From contig JAVJVK010000019.1 of the NCBI GenBank assembly GCA_040221175.1, positions 494,495-558,494 of the forward strand: a DNA stretch of 64,000 nt. The letters are read 5' to 3'. The notes beneath the pieces were generated by a model. The model had not been told where the DNA came from. It saw only the letters and a list, made by a program, of their open reading frames with translations, and made no database searches. The stretch comes from Phycisphaerales bacterium (GTDB taxonomy: Bacteria; Planctomycetota; Phycisphaerae; Phycisphaerales; UBA1924). Made by a program: the position numbers and the translations under genes. Shown in pieces: positions 36,386-45,861 of the stretch (positions are counted from its first letter, which is position 1; each line of letters opens with the position of its first letter).

Positions 36386-37968
36386 GGCTGGCCTCCCTGT
36401 CGCTGCCAGGTGCCCGCCATCCGCACCGTGTACTTCGAGCCCTGGGCCGTTGCGTTGGCCTGCCAACGGATCGGTCCGCTGTTGAGCTCCAGGTCGCTGA
36501 TCAATGCATTGATCTTGCCGACGATTGAGGCGTCTTCGGTCGAGAGTTGAACCGTGAAGCCCGCCGCAGCGCTGGCATCGATCCGCTGCAACTCCACGTC
36601 ACTCCCGAGTTCACTCAACAGGAACGACAACGCCTCCAGTTCCCGCACGATGGGCCTGCCGGGGGGACGCGTGACCTCGCTGGCCTTCGTCGCCTGATCC
36701 ACGACGCTTCTCAGCTTGAACAGGGGCACGATCGCACCCGTGATCTCGCCGGGAATGTTGAGTTCCTGCTCCACCTGTTCGATGTCGGCCATGTACGCCT
36801 GGCGCACGCGATCGGCATCGTCGCGAACCGCCGGAGCCTGGCTTTGCCATCGGAATCCAACCGCCGCCAGCGCCAGCCCACAGCAGGCCAAGGCCAGTCC
36901 GGCAAACTGGAAGACCCGCCGGGTTGAGCGGCCGGGCCGCAGCGCAAGCGAGGACAGTGCGTGCCCCGGGGCAACTTCAACGTCGCTTCGATCACCACTC
37001 GCTCGCAGCAACTCGAGCACCGGGTCCTCGTGGACGTCGATATCCAGAACCGCATCGGGCCACGTGTCCGCCAGAGCGGACGCGACCCCCGGGGCCGACA
37101 GGGCCTCCCGGTCGCCCGTTGCCTTCTCGCCCGCCAGTTCACAGGAAGAAAGCAGGATGCGACCGGGCGCCACGCCCACCTGCGTGCTCCACGCCACCCA
37201 GTCGTTGACAAGGCGCGCGACGTCGTGACGCGTGACGACTGGGCCGTCATCGTGCAGCCCGAGCCGAAGTGAACCCGCCGCAAGCACGGCGCCATCTCGA
37301 CACCAGGCCCAGAGCAATCTCCCCGAAGGCGCTACCAGCACACCCCCGCTCACCGTCGGGCTCTCGGCGACGACCCTCGAAGAATCGACAGCGGTCGCCG
37401 CGCCGGGCGACGCCATCCAGCCGAGGACGTGCCAGAGGCTCGTCACCCCCGAAAACCCGACGCCCTGACGATCGAGTTCGTCGATGAACAAACGCACGAT
37501 CGAATCGGGCGCGACCACGACGCCGACACGCACGCCCTCGGCCCCGTCGTAAGCCGGGCCCAGCGGTTCGATGGCGGCTTCGACCGGTGAAAAGCGAGCG
37601 CCCAGGACTTCGCTATCTTCGATTTCGTCGTCGACGCCAAAGTCCGCGTCGAAGTCGTCATCGGGCGCCTCGCCTCCACGTCCGTACGCGCTTCGGACCG
37701 CGCCGGCTTCGGCGGCCGCGGCGTGGACCCACGCGCAGTGGGCGCCCGCCGTGTCGATGACGATCAAGCCAAGGCGGTCGCCGTCCACCGACAACCTCTG
37801 GGCGAGCCACTCCGCGGCGGCTGCTGCGTCTTCGCTTGCCTCGGACGCGTAGCGACCATCAATGCGCGGGCTGGTCCATACGGCAGCCGCATGCTGACCG
37901 ATCAGGCGCACCGCCCGGATGCGATCGCCACGCTCGTCGCGCTCGATGAAGCAGACGCGTTCGCTCAC
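36382..37968 (-). CDS. gspL: GspL/PilM-N-like assembly platform protein
   Basis: 528 residues. The N-terminal ~350 residues look like a degenerate actin-like domain (HxxGLIVIDTAGAH, GVRVGVVVAPDSIV, GGVLVAPSGRLLWAW), as in GspL and PilM. A membrane segment follows at ~355-375 (FQFAGLALACCGLALAAVGF). The C-terminus (res ~385-528) is a coiled coil plus a PilN-like ferredoxin fold (ELGSDVELQRIDA, YTVRMAGTWQ). It is the cytoplasmic hub contacting the secretion ATPase, which is not encoded in this window. It overlaps neighbours by 4 bp on both sides. Confidence 0.72.
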   Translation of the reverse strand: MSERVCFIERDERGDRIRAVRLIGQHAAAVWTSPRIDGRYASEASEDAAAAAEWLAQRLSVDGDRLGLIVIDTAGAHCAWVHAAAAEAGAVRSAYGRGGEAPDDDFDADFGVDDEIEDSEVLGARFSPVEAAIEPLGPAYDGAEGVRVGVVVAPDSIVRLFIDELDRQGVGFSGVTSLWHVLGWMASPGAATAVDSSRVVAESPTVSGGVLVAPSGRLLWAWCRDGAVLAAGSLRLGLHDDGPVVTRHDVARLVNDWVAWSTQVGVAPGRILLSSCELAGEKATGDREALSAPGVASALADTWPDAVLDIDVHEDPVLELLRASGDRSDVEVAPGHALSSLALRPGRSTRRVFQFAGLALACCGLALAAVGFRWQSQAPAVRDDADRVRQAYMADIEQVEQELNIPGEITGAIVPLFKLRSVVDQATKASEVTRPPGRPIVRELEALSFLLSELGSDVELQRIDASAAAGFTVQLSTEDASIVGKINALISDLELNSGPIRWQANATAQGSKYTVRMAGTWQRQGGQP

Positions 37969-38762
37969 CGATCGTCCTCGGCGCCCGGTTGGCCGCCACC
38001 GTTGTTGCTCCCGTTGCCCGGTGCCGCCCCGCCGCCACGACGGCTGGTGCCGCTGTTGCCACCACCACCGCGACCGCTCTGTCCGCCCTGCCCCTGCCCG
38101 CCGGCGCTCGAGCCGGATTGGGCCCGCTGCATGGCCGTCGGAACGCGCGTTCGGGTCACGCCTTGCTCTTCGAGTGTCTCGGCCTTTGGCGTGGCACCCG
38201 GGGGCGTGATGATCTGGCTGCCGCCCGCAGCCTCTCCCCCGGCGCCCATGTCGCTCACCATCAGCATGGGCTTGCCCACAGTCAGTTCGCGTTCCTGGCC
38301 GCGATACCGCACCCGGGCATACCCGGGCTGAACTTCGAGCACGTCGACCGAGCCGCCACGCTGCCCCTCGGCGATCGCGGTCTGGGCCGCGCCCTCTCGG
38401 ATGACCGCCATCATGGAGCCCGGCTGCCCGATGGCAGCAACGAGCACGATGTCCTGCGGCGGTGGGGTTTCGCCTCCACCCTCTTCGACTCCCTTGGTGG
38501 GTTCCTGCACCGGTTCAAGGCTGTACACCGACGAGAGGCCCGAGGCGATCAACGGCGGGAAGACGTCGTAGCCATCGTCGGTCCCGCCGACGGTCGCGGG
38601 CGGCGGCGGCGGCAGCGTCGGGTCGGGTGCCGGCTCGACTTTCCGATCCACAACCACGGCTCCCAGGGCCATGCCAACAAAGACCACGCACGCAACCCCC
38701 GCGGCGATCTGCATCGTCCGGCGCTTCTGCATGGTGCTCGCTCGACTCTGTCTGGTTGCCAT
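37965..38762 (-). CDS. GspC-like bitopic protein of the secretion operon
   Basis: 265 residues. One N-terminal membrane segment (IAAGVACVVFVGMALGAVVV, about res 18-37) is followed by a Pro-rich linker, a small beta domain with IVLVAAIGQPGSMMAVI and VDVLEVQPGYARVRYRGQ resembling the HR domain of GspC/PilP, and a disordered Gly/Asn/Ser-rich tail. GspC bridges the inner-membrane platform and the secretin in T2SS. The call rests on topology and position between the K- and L-type genes. It overlaps gspL by 4 bp; the gap to gspK is 38 bp. Confidence 0.62.
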   Translation of the reverse strand: MATRQSRASTMQKRRTMQIAAGVACVVFVGMALGAVVVDRKVEPAPDPTLPPPPPATVGGTDDGYDVFPPLIASGLSSVYSLEPVQEPTKGVEEGGGETPPPQDIVLVAAIGQPGSMMAVIREGAAQTAIAEGQRGGSVDVLEVQPGYARVRYRGQERELTVGKPMLMVSDMGAGGEAAGGSQIITPPGATPKAETLEEQGVTRTRVPTAMQRAQSGSSAGGQGQGGQSGRGGGGNSGTSRRGGGAAPGNGSNNGGGQPGAEDDR

Positions 38763-38800
38763 TCGTGGTTCCCCTATCGACCGCCCGTGCGGCCTCAAGT

Positions 38801-39664
38801 TTAGCGTCTGCCCGCCGCGTACTCGACCATCTCGCGCTCGTCCATCCGCCGCCACAGCAGGAAGGGGCCGAGCGGGGTGAATGCGCCACTATCGGCACGC
38901 TGGCGAATCTCACGCCCGTCGACCTCGACGATGGCTTCATACATCGATCCAACCCGGTCCCGTCGATCAAGCACCGAGATCCGAAGCCGCCACAAGTCCG
39001 GCTCGCCCACCAGCAGTCGCTGCATCGTCCGGCGATCCTCCATCTCCGTGGCATAATCGGCGATGATCGATCGGAGCCACTGGGTGCCGCGAGACGTGTC
39101 GGCATCTTCGCGTGCCAGCACGATGTCGCGAGCCATCGCCGAGGCCTGACCATCGCCGATCATGGGCGCAATCGCCGCCGCGAGCACTTCTTCGGGCGCC
39201 GTCACGGCACTGATGGCTACGGGACCCACGGCTCGGGTCCACTGTTCGAGGACCTGCTCGTCGCCCGCTCGCATGAGGATGCTGTCGTACGCGCTCTGGG
39301 CGAAGGGCAATTCAGCCTCCGATACCCCCTCGAACGAAGACAGGATGGATCCCTGCGCGTCTTCGATGTCCAGGCGGATCGTCCGTCCGCCATCCATCGT
39401 CAGGTCCAGCGCGTGCCCGCCCTGCTTGGCGATCTCGTTGAGCCGGCGACTGGCGCCGGTGAGCCATGCGCCGGCCACCTCACGAATGCCGCGTTCCAGG
39501 TGGCGATCCTGCGTCCATCGCATCTGGCGGATGGTCGATCGCGTCTGCTGGCCCTGGCGCTCGAGCATGACCGCAATCGCCATCGTGGCCACCATCGACA
39601 GAATGACCACCAGCGGCAGCGCAAAGCCTCGGGATCGACGCCGGTTGGCAGCACGGGAGGCCAT
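38801..39664 (-). CDS. gspK: GspK-like minor pseudopilin
   Basis: 287 residues. The prepilin-like N-terminus RGFALPLVVILSMVATMAIAV lacks the usual Glu5, which is typical of GspK. The globular part contains the GspK-style helical insert region (ADTSRGTQWLRSIIADYATEM) and a beta-rich end (YEAIVEVDGREIR). GspK caps the pseudopilus tip with GspI and GspJ. Its ATG overlaps the TGA of gspJ by one base. Confidence 0.78.
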   Translation of the reverse strand: MASRAANRRRSRGFALPLVVILSMVATMAIAVMLERQGQQTRSTIRQMRWTQDRHLERGIREVAGAWLTGASRRLNEIAKQGGHALDLTMDGGRTIRLDIEDAQGSILSSFEGVSEAELPFAQSAYDSILMRAGDEQVLEQWTRAVGPVAISAVTAPEEVLAAAIAPMIGDGQASAMARDIVLAREDADTSRGTQWLRSIIADYATEMEDRRTMQRLLVGEPDLWRLRISVLDRRDRVGSMYEAIVEVDGREIRQRADSGAFTPLGPFLLWRRMDEREMVEYAAGRR

Positions 39665-40707
39665 CAATTCGTCCCCCCACCCAGGCCGGACGTCCGGCCA
39701 TCCTCGCCCGTCTCGCTGATCGGCTCGTCTTCCGCATCGGGATCGCCGAATGCGTCGCCTTCTTCGGCATCAGGATCGGTACCGATCGTCCATGCAAGTT
39801 CGAACAGCCAGGCGACGGTGACGTTCTGGGCCGTCGTCATTTCAAGTTCGGCATACGCGGCCAGATCGAGCTCGCCCAGGACCTCGAACCGATCGCGCCA
39901 CTCACCCTCCTTAAAGAACCGCCAGCGCGCCCAGACGATGCTGTCGATCAGCATGACCGCTCCGTCGACGAACGCAGGATCCAGGCCCTCCGATTCGATT
40001 AGCTCCGCGTCGCCCTCGTCTCCTGCGATGGGAATCCACCACATGCTGAACACACGCAGACCGAGTTCGTTCAGCCGCCGCTCATCTCGGAAGACGAATG
40101 CGCCACGCACGGCGCCCTCTTCGTCGACGGACGAACCGACCTCGACGGTCTCCAGGCCCAGCTGCGCGATCCGCATTCGGCGGAGCGTGTCGGCGTACGA
40201 TGGAAGCACGCAAGGCGCACTGAGCGCAAGTTCCAGGCGCTGGGGCATGGTGCTTTCGGGCTGGCCCAGCCCCTGTTGACCGATGCGAACGCGCCGAACC
40301 ATGGGCTGGCTGCGAAGCCTTGGGTCTTGCTCCAGCAGCACGCGCGGCCGGAAGCTGCTCGCCGTGGCGGCCAGATCGTCCAGGGTGTCCTGCTCGCTCT
40401 GTTCGCCCTGACCGCCGCCCAGGCCACGGCCGTCGGCAACAGCGGCCTCGGCCTGTTCCTGGGCAGTCCGGGCTGCCTCGGCCGTCTGCTGCTCCTGGCG
40501 AGACATCACCAACAGCGAGCCCAGCGCACGGCTGACCACCCGCTGCGTGCGCTGGAGCTGGAAGCTCTCTTCGGCACGCACCTCAGCGATCGAATCGGCG
40601 CGCTCCATGGTGTGGAACATGCCCATCGCCGCGAAGAGGATGACAGTGCCAATGACGATGGCCATGGAGAGTTCGATCAGCGTGAAGCCGGGCTTGTGGG
40701 TGGCCAT
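39664..40707 (-). CDS. gspJ: GspJ-like minor pseudopilin
   Basis: 347 residues. Class III signal KPGFTLIELSMAIVIG with cleavage expected after Gly and Glu at +5. The body is longer than usual for GspJ (about 200 residues) because of Gln/Gly/Glu-rich insertions (around res 75-120) and an acidic disordered tail (DPDAEEGDAFGDPDAEDE). FSMWWIPI and RWRFFKEGEWRD belong to the globular domain. It is translationally coupled to both neighbours by one-base overlaps. Confidence 0.8.
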   Translation of the reverse strand: MATHKPGFTLIELSMAIVIGTVILFAAMGMFHTMERADSIAEVRAEESFQLQRTQRVVSRALGSLLVMSRQEQQTAEAARTAQEQAEAAVADGRGLGGGQGEQSEQDTLDDLAATASSFRPRVLLEQDPRLRSQPMVRRVRIGQQGLGQPESTMPQRLELALSAPCVLPSYADTLRRMRIAQLGLETVEVGSSVDEEGAVRGAFVFRDERRLNELGLRVFSMWWIPIAGDEGDAELIESEGLDPAFVDGAVMLIDSIVWARWRFFKEGEWRDRFEVLGELDLAAYAELEMTTAQNVTVAWLFELAWTIGTDPDAEEGDAFGDPDAEDEPISETGEDGRTSGLGGGTN

Positions 40708-41288
40708 CAGTTTCCCCCCATCGCCCCGGCACCGGGCGCCTGAGAACCGCCCGACCGGGTCGAGGCGCCACCGCCCATGATCCCTTCCATGATGCTGCCG
40801 TCCTTGATCCCGCGCTCAAAGGTGTCGGGGTTTCGGCTCGCCAGCGGATCAAGCATCCGCCGGACGATGATCCCCGGCGTGCTGGGACCGGGTGCGTAGG
40901 CGCCGCCGCTGTCTTCGTGCAGCCACACGCTGACGGTCAGCTCACGAAGCCGCGTCAGCGACAGCGGCGTGGGCTCGTCGGTCGCGTTGGGGTCGTAGAC
41001 CTCGATGGGCGCCGAGTCGTAGGTCCAGCGGTAGAGATGCCGGCCATACGCGATGGGTCGCCCGCCCTCAGGCATGCCGTTCGGATTGTCCAGGTACATC
41101 ACAACCACGCGGTTGGCCACCTCGGACGCGCCCGCGATCTGCTCGGCCCGCTTCTGCTGGAGCACGAGGTAGTTGAGCGCGCCGAACACGCCCATGGCCA
41201 CGATGCCCAGGAGGGCCGAGGCGAGCACTGCTTCGAGGAAGGTCATGCCCCGCCGGCTGCGTGCAGGTTGGACGGGTCGAGCGGTCAT
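40707..41288 (-). CDS. gspI: GspI-like minor pseudopilin
   Basis: 193 residues. Prepilin signal RRGMTFLEAVLASALLG with Glu at +5, then a long N-terminal helix (GALNYLVLQQKRAEQIAG) and a short beta domain (LYRWTYDSAPIEVYD, ELTVSVWLHED). A Gly-rich tail of ~40 residues is unusual for GspI. It sits directly after gspG in the operon. Confidence 0.78.
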   Translation of the reverse strand: MTARPVQPARSRRGMTFLEAVLASALLGIVAMGVFGALNYLVLQQKRAEQIAGASEVANRVVVMYLDNPNGMPEGGRPIAYGRHLYRWTYDSAPIEVYDPNATDEPTPLSLTRLRELTVSVWLHEDSGGAYAPGPSTPGIIVRRMLDPLASRNPDTFERGIKDGSIMEGIMGGGASTRSGGSQAPGAGAMGGN

Positions 41289-41291
41289 GGC

Positions 41292-41702
41292 TTACTGCGT
41301 ACCGCTCTCGTCCAGGGTCCAGACGTTGATATCGTCGGCGGTGGTGTATTGGCCATCCTCGCCCGCGCTGATCAGGTCGAAGTCTCGACCGTCCTGGCCC
41401 GGTGCGGCGTAGTAGAACGGCTTGCCCCAACCATCCATCGGCACCGACTCCACGAAGCCGGGAGCGAGCGCATCGAGCGTGGGCGGGTACTGGTTGTTCA
41501 CGCCCTGATACTCCACGATGGCGCGCTTGAGCGTGGTCATGCTGGCCTTGGTGCCGGTCGTCTTGCCGCGCAAGAGCGCCGGCCCGAAGGCGACGGTGGC
41601 CACGCCCATGAGCACGCCGATGATGAGGATCACCAGCGTCAGTTCGAGCAGCGAGAAGCCGCGTCGGGCGTGATGTCGATTGTAAGACCGTGTGTTCTTC
41701 AT
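41292..41702 (-). CDS. gspG: Major pseudopilin GspG
   Basis: 136 residues, the normal size. Prepilin signal RRGFSLLELTLVILIIG with cleavage after Gly and Glu at +5. The domain shows YPPTLDALAPGF and the conserved C-terminal calcium-loop region DGWGKPFYYAAPG with FDLISAGEDGQ, both classic GspG features. It is the main subunit of the type II secretion pseudopilus. GAGGA precedes the ATG. The gap of 80 bp to the upstream gspF-like gene could hold a separate promoter, as often needed for the abundant pilin. Confidence 0.93.
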   Translation of the reverse strand: MKNTRSYNRHHARRGFSLLELTLVILIIGVLMGVATVAFGPALLRGKTTGTKASMTTLKRAIVEYQGVNNQYPPTLDALAPGFVESVPMDGWGKPFYYAAPGQDGRDFDLISAGEDGQYTTADDINVWTLDESGTQ

Positions 41703-41782
41703 GATACTTCCTCGCTCTCTCTGCCTCGCATCACCATGATGCGCTCGCCGCGCGACGCTGTCGGTCGACGACGAATTCCCCC

Positions 41783-42991
41783 TCAACCCATGTCCATATT
41801 GGCCGTTGCCGTAAAGAGCGGTAGCATGATCGCCAGCACCATCGACCCGATCATCAGGAACATGAAGATGATCAAGCCGGGCTCGAGCACCGCAAGGGCG
41901 CGCGTGCTGCGACGCTCGACTTCCTCGGCCATGTCGTCGGCAAGGCTCTCGAAGGCTTCTTCGAGGTCGCCCGATCGTTCGGCGGCGATGAGCAGCTTGC
42001 GCACCGGCAGCGGCAACGCATCGACGTCTTCGATCAATTGCGCGAGCTGGCCACCCTCGACCAGCCGGCGCTGCAGCGTCTGTAATTGCTTACGGAGCTT
42101 GGCGTGGCTGACGGTCCGATACGCCACGACGAGCGCGTCGGCCAGCGTCACGCCCGAGCGGGTCATGGCGGCCATGACCGAGAAGAAGCGCGTCGTCTCC
42201 TGCGCGAGCACGAGCTCGCGCATGCCCGGCAATCGGCGGACGACGTTCCACACCGCGAGGACCACGGCCTTGCGCATGATGATGCCCGCGATGAGCAGCC
42301 CCAGCACGATCAGGAAGAACACGCCCAGGTTGTCGCGGATGGTCTGGCCGGCCGTCATCAGGGCGACGGTGAACCAGGGCAGTTCGCTGCCCATGCTGGC
42401 AAGGCGAGAGCCGATCATGGGCACGATGAAGGTCAGCATGCCCCAGCCGGCCAGGATGCTCACGCCCAGCACGATGATCGGGTAGAACATGAGCGTGATG
42501 GCTTGGCTGCGGACCTTGACCTGTCGCTCGGCGGTCCTGGCGATCTGGGCGCATGCGCCCCCAAGGTCGCCCGTGCGTTCGGCGGCCCGATAGACCGCGG
42601 AGGTCACCGGATCGACGATGCCGACCTTCGCACACGCGTCGGCGAACATCGAGCCTCCGGCGACCTGCGATCGCACTCGGCGGATGCGGTCGGCATGGCT
42701 GGCGTCGACGGCCGAGGCGGTGACGTCCAGGGCCTCGACCAGCGGTACGCCGCGGGAGACCAGTTGGCCCAGCACTGCGTTGAACTGGGCCTGGTCCTTC
42801 AGGCCCATGCGGCCGGCGCTGCCCAGCCACGCGGGCAACCGCCGAGACCACACGAGCACGCGTCGCTCACGCCCGAGCACGGATGCCAGTGCCCGCTCGC
42901 TGGCGGCGCTGCGGACCCCCAGACGCTTGCCGCCCGTGGGGCTGGACGCCAGGAAGAGGTATGGAGATGGACCCTTGGCGGCTCTGGACAT
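41783..42991 (-). CDS. gspF: GspF-like inner-membrane platform protein
   Basis: 402 residues. Two T2SSF domains are visible: FNAVLGQLVSRGVPLVEALD (about res 70) and RFFSVMAAMTRSGVTLADALV (about res 265), each followed by a helical bundle and membrane segments (SQAITLMFYPIIVLGVSILAGWGML, LIIFMFLMIGSMVLAIMLPLF). GspF is the polytopic platform around which the pseudopilus is assembled. It is the first gene of the operon; the 267-bp spacer 42992-43258 upstream must hold the promoter, but no clear -10/-35 pair stands out. GspD and GspE are not encoded nearby. Confidence 0.9.
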   Translation of the reverse strand: MSRAAKGPSPYLFLASSPTGGKRLGVRSAASERALASVLGRERRVLVWSRRLPAWLGSAGRMGLKDQAQFNAVLGQLVSRGVPLVEALDVTASAVDASHADRIRRVRSQVAGGSMFADACAKVGIVDPVTSAVYRAAERTGDLGGACAQIARTAERQVKVRSQAITLMFYPIIVLGVSILAGWGMLTFIVPMIGSRLASMGSELPWFTVALMTAGQTIRDNLGVFFLIVLGLLIAGIIMRKAVVLAVWNVVRRLPGMRELVLAQETTRFFSVMAAMTRSGVTLADALVVAYRTVSHAKLRKQLQTLQRRLVEGGQLAQLIEDVDALPLPVRKLLIAAERSGDLEEAFESLADDMAEEVERRSTRALAVLEPGLIIFMFLMIGSMVLAIMLPLFTATANMDMG

Positions 42992-43258
42992 TCGTGTTCC
43001 GTTCGTTCCCCTGATCGGTCATCGAGCCACCGAAGCGACAGCCCCGGCGTTGCGTGCAACGGCCCGCACGAGAGTCTAGTTCGGTCTGGCCACGCCGCAA
43101 GCCTCAGGCGCGACAGCGCCGGCTTATTGCGCAAGGTCGGTGTCCTGGGTGTCAGATCCTGCCCGGTTTGAAGGCAGCCCGGGCCGGATCCGACAAAACG
43201 ACTCGCCCACAGGGATGCCGGGCCCGGGATCCTCCGTCATCGGGCGAATCGGCTGGGT

Positions 43259-45214
43259 TCAGGTCGTACGGCCTGACATGCCCTTGAGGGACGCCGATAT
43301 CGCGGCTTCATGGAGCGGGATGCTGGCCTCGTCCATCGCCTGCTTGGCCCGAGCGAAGGCCTCGGGATCGACCGCCCGCCAGTCTTCCTGCGCCTTCGCG
43401 GCCATCTCGCGGACGGTCTGGACCGAAGCCTCGATGCGGCCTTGCAGGTCGTCGGACAGTTCGTTGCCGACACGGTCCAGGGCTTCGGAGATCCACTTGA
43501 TGTCAAGCGAGGCATGCGCGACCAAGTCCACGATGCGGTGCCGGGTCATGTCGTCCCGGGCGTGCTCGATGGCCTGGGCCTCGATCGTGTCGACCTCTTC
43601 GCGCGTCAATCCATGGTTCGGAATGACCTGGAGCGTCGCCGTCTGCCCCGATCGCTTCTCGATCGCCGAGACGTTGAGCACGCCGTTCGCGTCGACGAGG
43701 AATTCGACTTCGAGTTGGGGCACCCCCGCCGGCATGGGCGGAATGCCTCGGAGCTTGAACATTCCCAACTCGCGGCAGTCCTCGGCCATCTCGCGTTCGC
43801 CCTGGAGGACCTTGAGCTCGATGGCGGTCTGGTTGTCCACGCTGGTGGAGAAGGTCTCCTTGGCGCGCGCGGGGACGGTGGCGCCGGCGACGATGAGCTT
43901 GGCCACGGCGCCCCCCACCGTCTCGATGCCCAGGCTCAGGGGGATCGCGTCGAGAAGGAGGCTGTTGCGGCTCAACCCTGCGAGGGTGGACGCCTGCACG
44001 GCTGCGCCCAATGCAACGACGCGATCGGGATCGAGAGCGGTATACGGCTCGAGCCCGAAGAACTGGGCAACGGCGCGGCGCACGGCTGGGATTCGCGTGG
44101 ATCCGCCAACCAGTACGACCGCATCAATGGTCTCTCCTCCCGGCTGATTGGCCGCGGCACGCCTGGCCCGCTTGCAGGCGGCGATCGAGCGATCCAGCCA
44201 AGGCTTGATCAATGACTCGAACTCTTCTCGCGTGATGGTGCGTTCGTAGGTTCGGCCCTCGCCCAGATCGATGGAGATGGTCGCGGCCGTGTCTTCGCTC
44301 AAGCGGTGCTTGACGCCCTGAGCGAAGGTAAGCAACGCTCGACGCGTCTGGGGCGGCAATGCGCCGAGGGCGTCGGCAAGCCGATCGGGCAAGCCCAGAT
44401 CGAATCGCTCGTTCGCCTCGGTCAGGAACAGGCCGACCAGCGCATGATCGGCGTCGTCGCCACCAAGCCGGGTGTCGCCATCGGTTGCCAGCACCTGGAA
44501 GATCGCCGGAGAGTCGCTGCTTGGGCCCGGCGTGATGCGGAGGATGGAGATGTCGAACGTGCCCCCGCCGAGATCGAAGACCGCGACGGTCGCGGGCTCC
44601 ACGTTCGACCGCTGGGCGGAGCCCAAGCCGTACGCGAGCGCTGCCGCAGTCGGCTCACTGACGATGCGAACGACGTCGAGCCCTGCGAGCCTGCCGGCGT
44701 CTCGGGTGGCCTGTCGCTGCCCATCGTCGAAGTAGGCAGGCACGGTGACGACGGCTCTGCGGACGGACTCGCCCAAGGCTCGCTCGGCCTTGCGCTTCAT
44801 CGTGCGAAGGATCTCGGCAGATACCTCCTGGGGCGTGAGGATGGCGGTCGACCCATCGGTCTTGGGGATGGCCACGGCCGCCATGTCTCTGGGGCCCTGG
44901 AGCACTTGGTAAGGCAGATAGGGAATATCGCCCGCCGCGTCGGTGAGGCTGCGGCCCATCAGCCGCTTGACGCTGGCGATCGTGGTGAGGGGGAATTCCA
45001 CGGCCCGTTCACGGGCGTCGAGCCCCACGATGGCGTCCAGGGAGCCGTCGGGCCGTGGCTCGTAGCGAACGACGCTGGGGACGATGCCAGAGCCGGCGGC
45101 ATTGTCGTCGAGGATGCGGGGGCCGCGATCGTCGGCATAGGCCGCCAGGGAATTCGTGGTGCCCAGGTCGATGCCGATGATGGGCCCGTCGTCATGAGAA
45201 TCTCGGGGAGGCAT
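43259..45214 (-). CDS. Hsp70-family chaperone (DnaK/HscA-like)
   Basis: 651 residues. The ATPase domain shows [58 protein letters not shown] and [13 protein letters not shown], the complete set of Hsp70 nucleotide-binding motifs. The substrate domain has [12 protein letters not shown] and [15 protein letters not shown]. The lid is short and there is no EEVD/Gly-Met tail, so it resembles HscA-like paralogues more than the housekeeping DnaK. No dnaJ, grpE or isc genes are adjacent. It is 20 bp downstream of the lipoprotein gene on the same strand, so the two may be co-transcribed. Confidence 0.9.
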   Translation of the reverse strand: MPPRDSHDDGPIIGIDLGTTNSLAAYADDRGPRILDDNAAGSGIVPSVVRYEPRPDGSLDAIVGLDARERAVEFPLTTIASVKRLMGRSLTDAAGDIPYLPYQVLQGPRDMAAVAIPKTDGSTAILTPQEVSAEILRTMKRKAERALGESVRRAVVTVPAYFDDGQRQATRDAGRLAGLDVVRIVSEPTAAALAYGLGSAQRSNVEPATVAVFDLGGGTFDISILRITPGPSSDSPAIFQVLATDGDTRLGGDDADHALVGLFLTEANERFDLGLPDRLADALGALPPQTRRALLTFAQGVKHRLSEDTAATISIDLGEGRTYERTITREEFESLIKPWLDRSIAACKRARRAAANQPGGETIDAVVLVGGSTRIPAVRRAVAQFFGLEPYTALDPDRVVALGAAVQASTLAGLSRNSLLLDAIPLSLGIETVGGAVAKLIVAGATVPARAKETFSTSVDNQTAIELKVLQGEREMAEDCRELGMFKLRGIPPMPAGVPQLEVEFLVDANGVLNVSAIEKRSGQTATLQVIPNHGLTREEVDTIEAQAIEHARDDMTRHRIVDLVAHASLDIKWISEALDRVGNELSDDLQGRIEASVQTVREMAAKAQEDWRAVDPEAFARAKQAMDEASIPLHEAAISASLKGMSGRTT

Positions 45215-45220
45215 TCCTCA

Positions 45221-45226
45221 AGGCTA
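45221..45226 (-). promoter_or_regulatory. Possible leaderless -10 element (TAGCCT) of the hsp70-like gene
   Basis: TAGCCT lies 6 nt before the ATG, in the 20-bp spacer after the lipoprotein gene. Because the two genes may share a transcript, this is weaker support than at unit-heading genes. Confidence 0.22.
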
Positions 45227-45234
45227 GCGGGAGA

Positions 45235-45801
45235 TCACCGACCATCGATCCGGGGCGGGGGAGTTCGCCATGCCAGTGCCTGGATTCGTTCGACGAGCGC
45301 CCGGCCATCGATGGCGGCCGGCGTGGCCCCGGTCAACGAGACCGCGAATCGTCGGCGGCCGCGGTCATCCTCGATGTCGATCAGAGCCATGCTTCGGCCG
45401 CGAGGCGGCGACCAGTCGGCCGAGGGTGAGATGCGCTCGGGATTGTCCGGATCGGCCAGCGTGCCCGGGCCGATCAGACGCCACAGGCGATCGATCTCGG
45501 AGGGGCTGAGGCGCCGCAGGATGGGTGGGTACACGGTCTCGGGCGGCATCGGCTGGTCGACGGTGCGTGGCTGGCGATCGGCAACCCGGAGGGTGCCATC
45601 CGGCTCGATCAGGTAGACGCCCGGAGCGAATCGCTCGGCGGCGATCGTGTCCACGACGTAGACCTCGGCCCGCACACTCAGGCCGGCGGGCGCCCGAAGG
45701 GCGACCGGATCGGGCTGGGGCTCTGGCGGCCGTGAGCGGCACGCAGGGACGGCCAACGCCGACAGGACCAAGACGACCAGCGTGAAGGACCGAGTGTACA
45801 T
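45235..45801 (-). CDS. Hypothetical lipoprotein
   Basis: 188 residues. Signal peptide (FTLVVLVLSALAVPAC) with a lipobox-like VPAC. The mature part is Pro/Arg-rich, with beta strands LSVRAEVYVVDTIA and GVYLIEPDGTLRV, then YPPILRRLSPSEIDRLWRL and a C-terminal beta-alpha unit. No family recognised. It is divergent from pheT, with only 60 bp between the starts. Confidence 0.7.
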   Translation of the reverse strand: MYTRSFTLVVLVLSALAVPACRSRPPEPQPDPVALRAPAGLSVRAEVYVVDTIAAERFAPGVYLIEPDGTLRVADRQPRTVDQPMPPETVYPPILRRLSPSEIDRLWRLIGPGTLADPDNPERISPSADWSPPRGRSMALIDIEDDRGRRRFAVSLTGATPAAIDGRALVERIQALAWRTPPPRIDGR

Positions 45802-45806
45802 TGCGA

Positions 45807-45812
45807 AGCCTA
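45807..45812 (-). promoter_or_regulatory. Putative leaderless -10 element (TAGGCT) of the lipoprotein gene
   Basis: TAGGCT on the minus strand, 5 nt before the ATG, in the 60-bp divergent spacer shared with pheT. Confidence 0.3.
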
Positions 45813-45847
45813 CGACGCTGGCTCGCATCGGGGTACCGGGTGGGCCC

Positions 45848-45853
45848 TACCCT
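45848..45853 (+). promoter_or_regulatory. Putative leaderless -10 element (TACCCT) of pheT
   Basis: TACCCT ends 8 nt before the ATG of pheT and no Shine-Dalgarno is present. It is 35 bp from the oppositely oriented TAGGCT of the lipoprotein gene. Confidence 0.35.
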
Positions 45854-45861
45854 TGGCCCCT

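Noticed and set aside
43259..45214. Assignment of the Hsp70 gene as the housekeeping dnaK
   Set aside because: Lid and tail are short and no grpE/dnaJ is adjacent, so only a family-level call was made.
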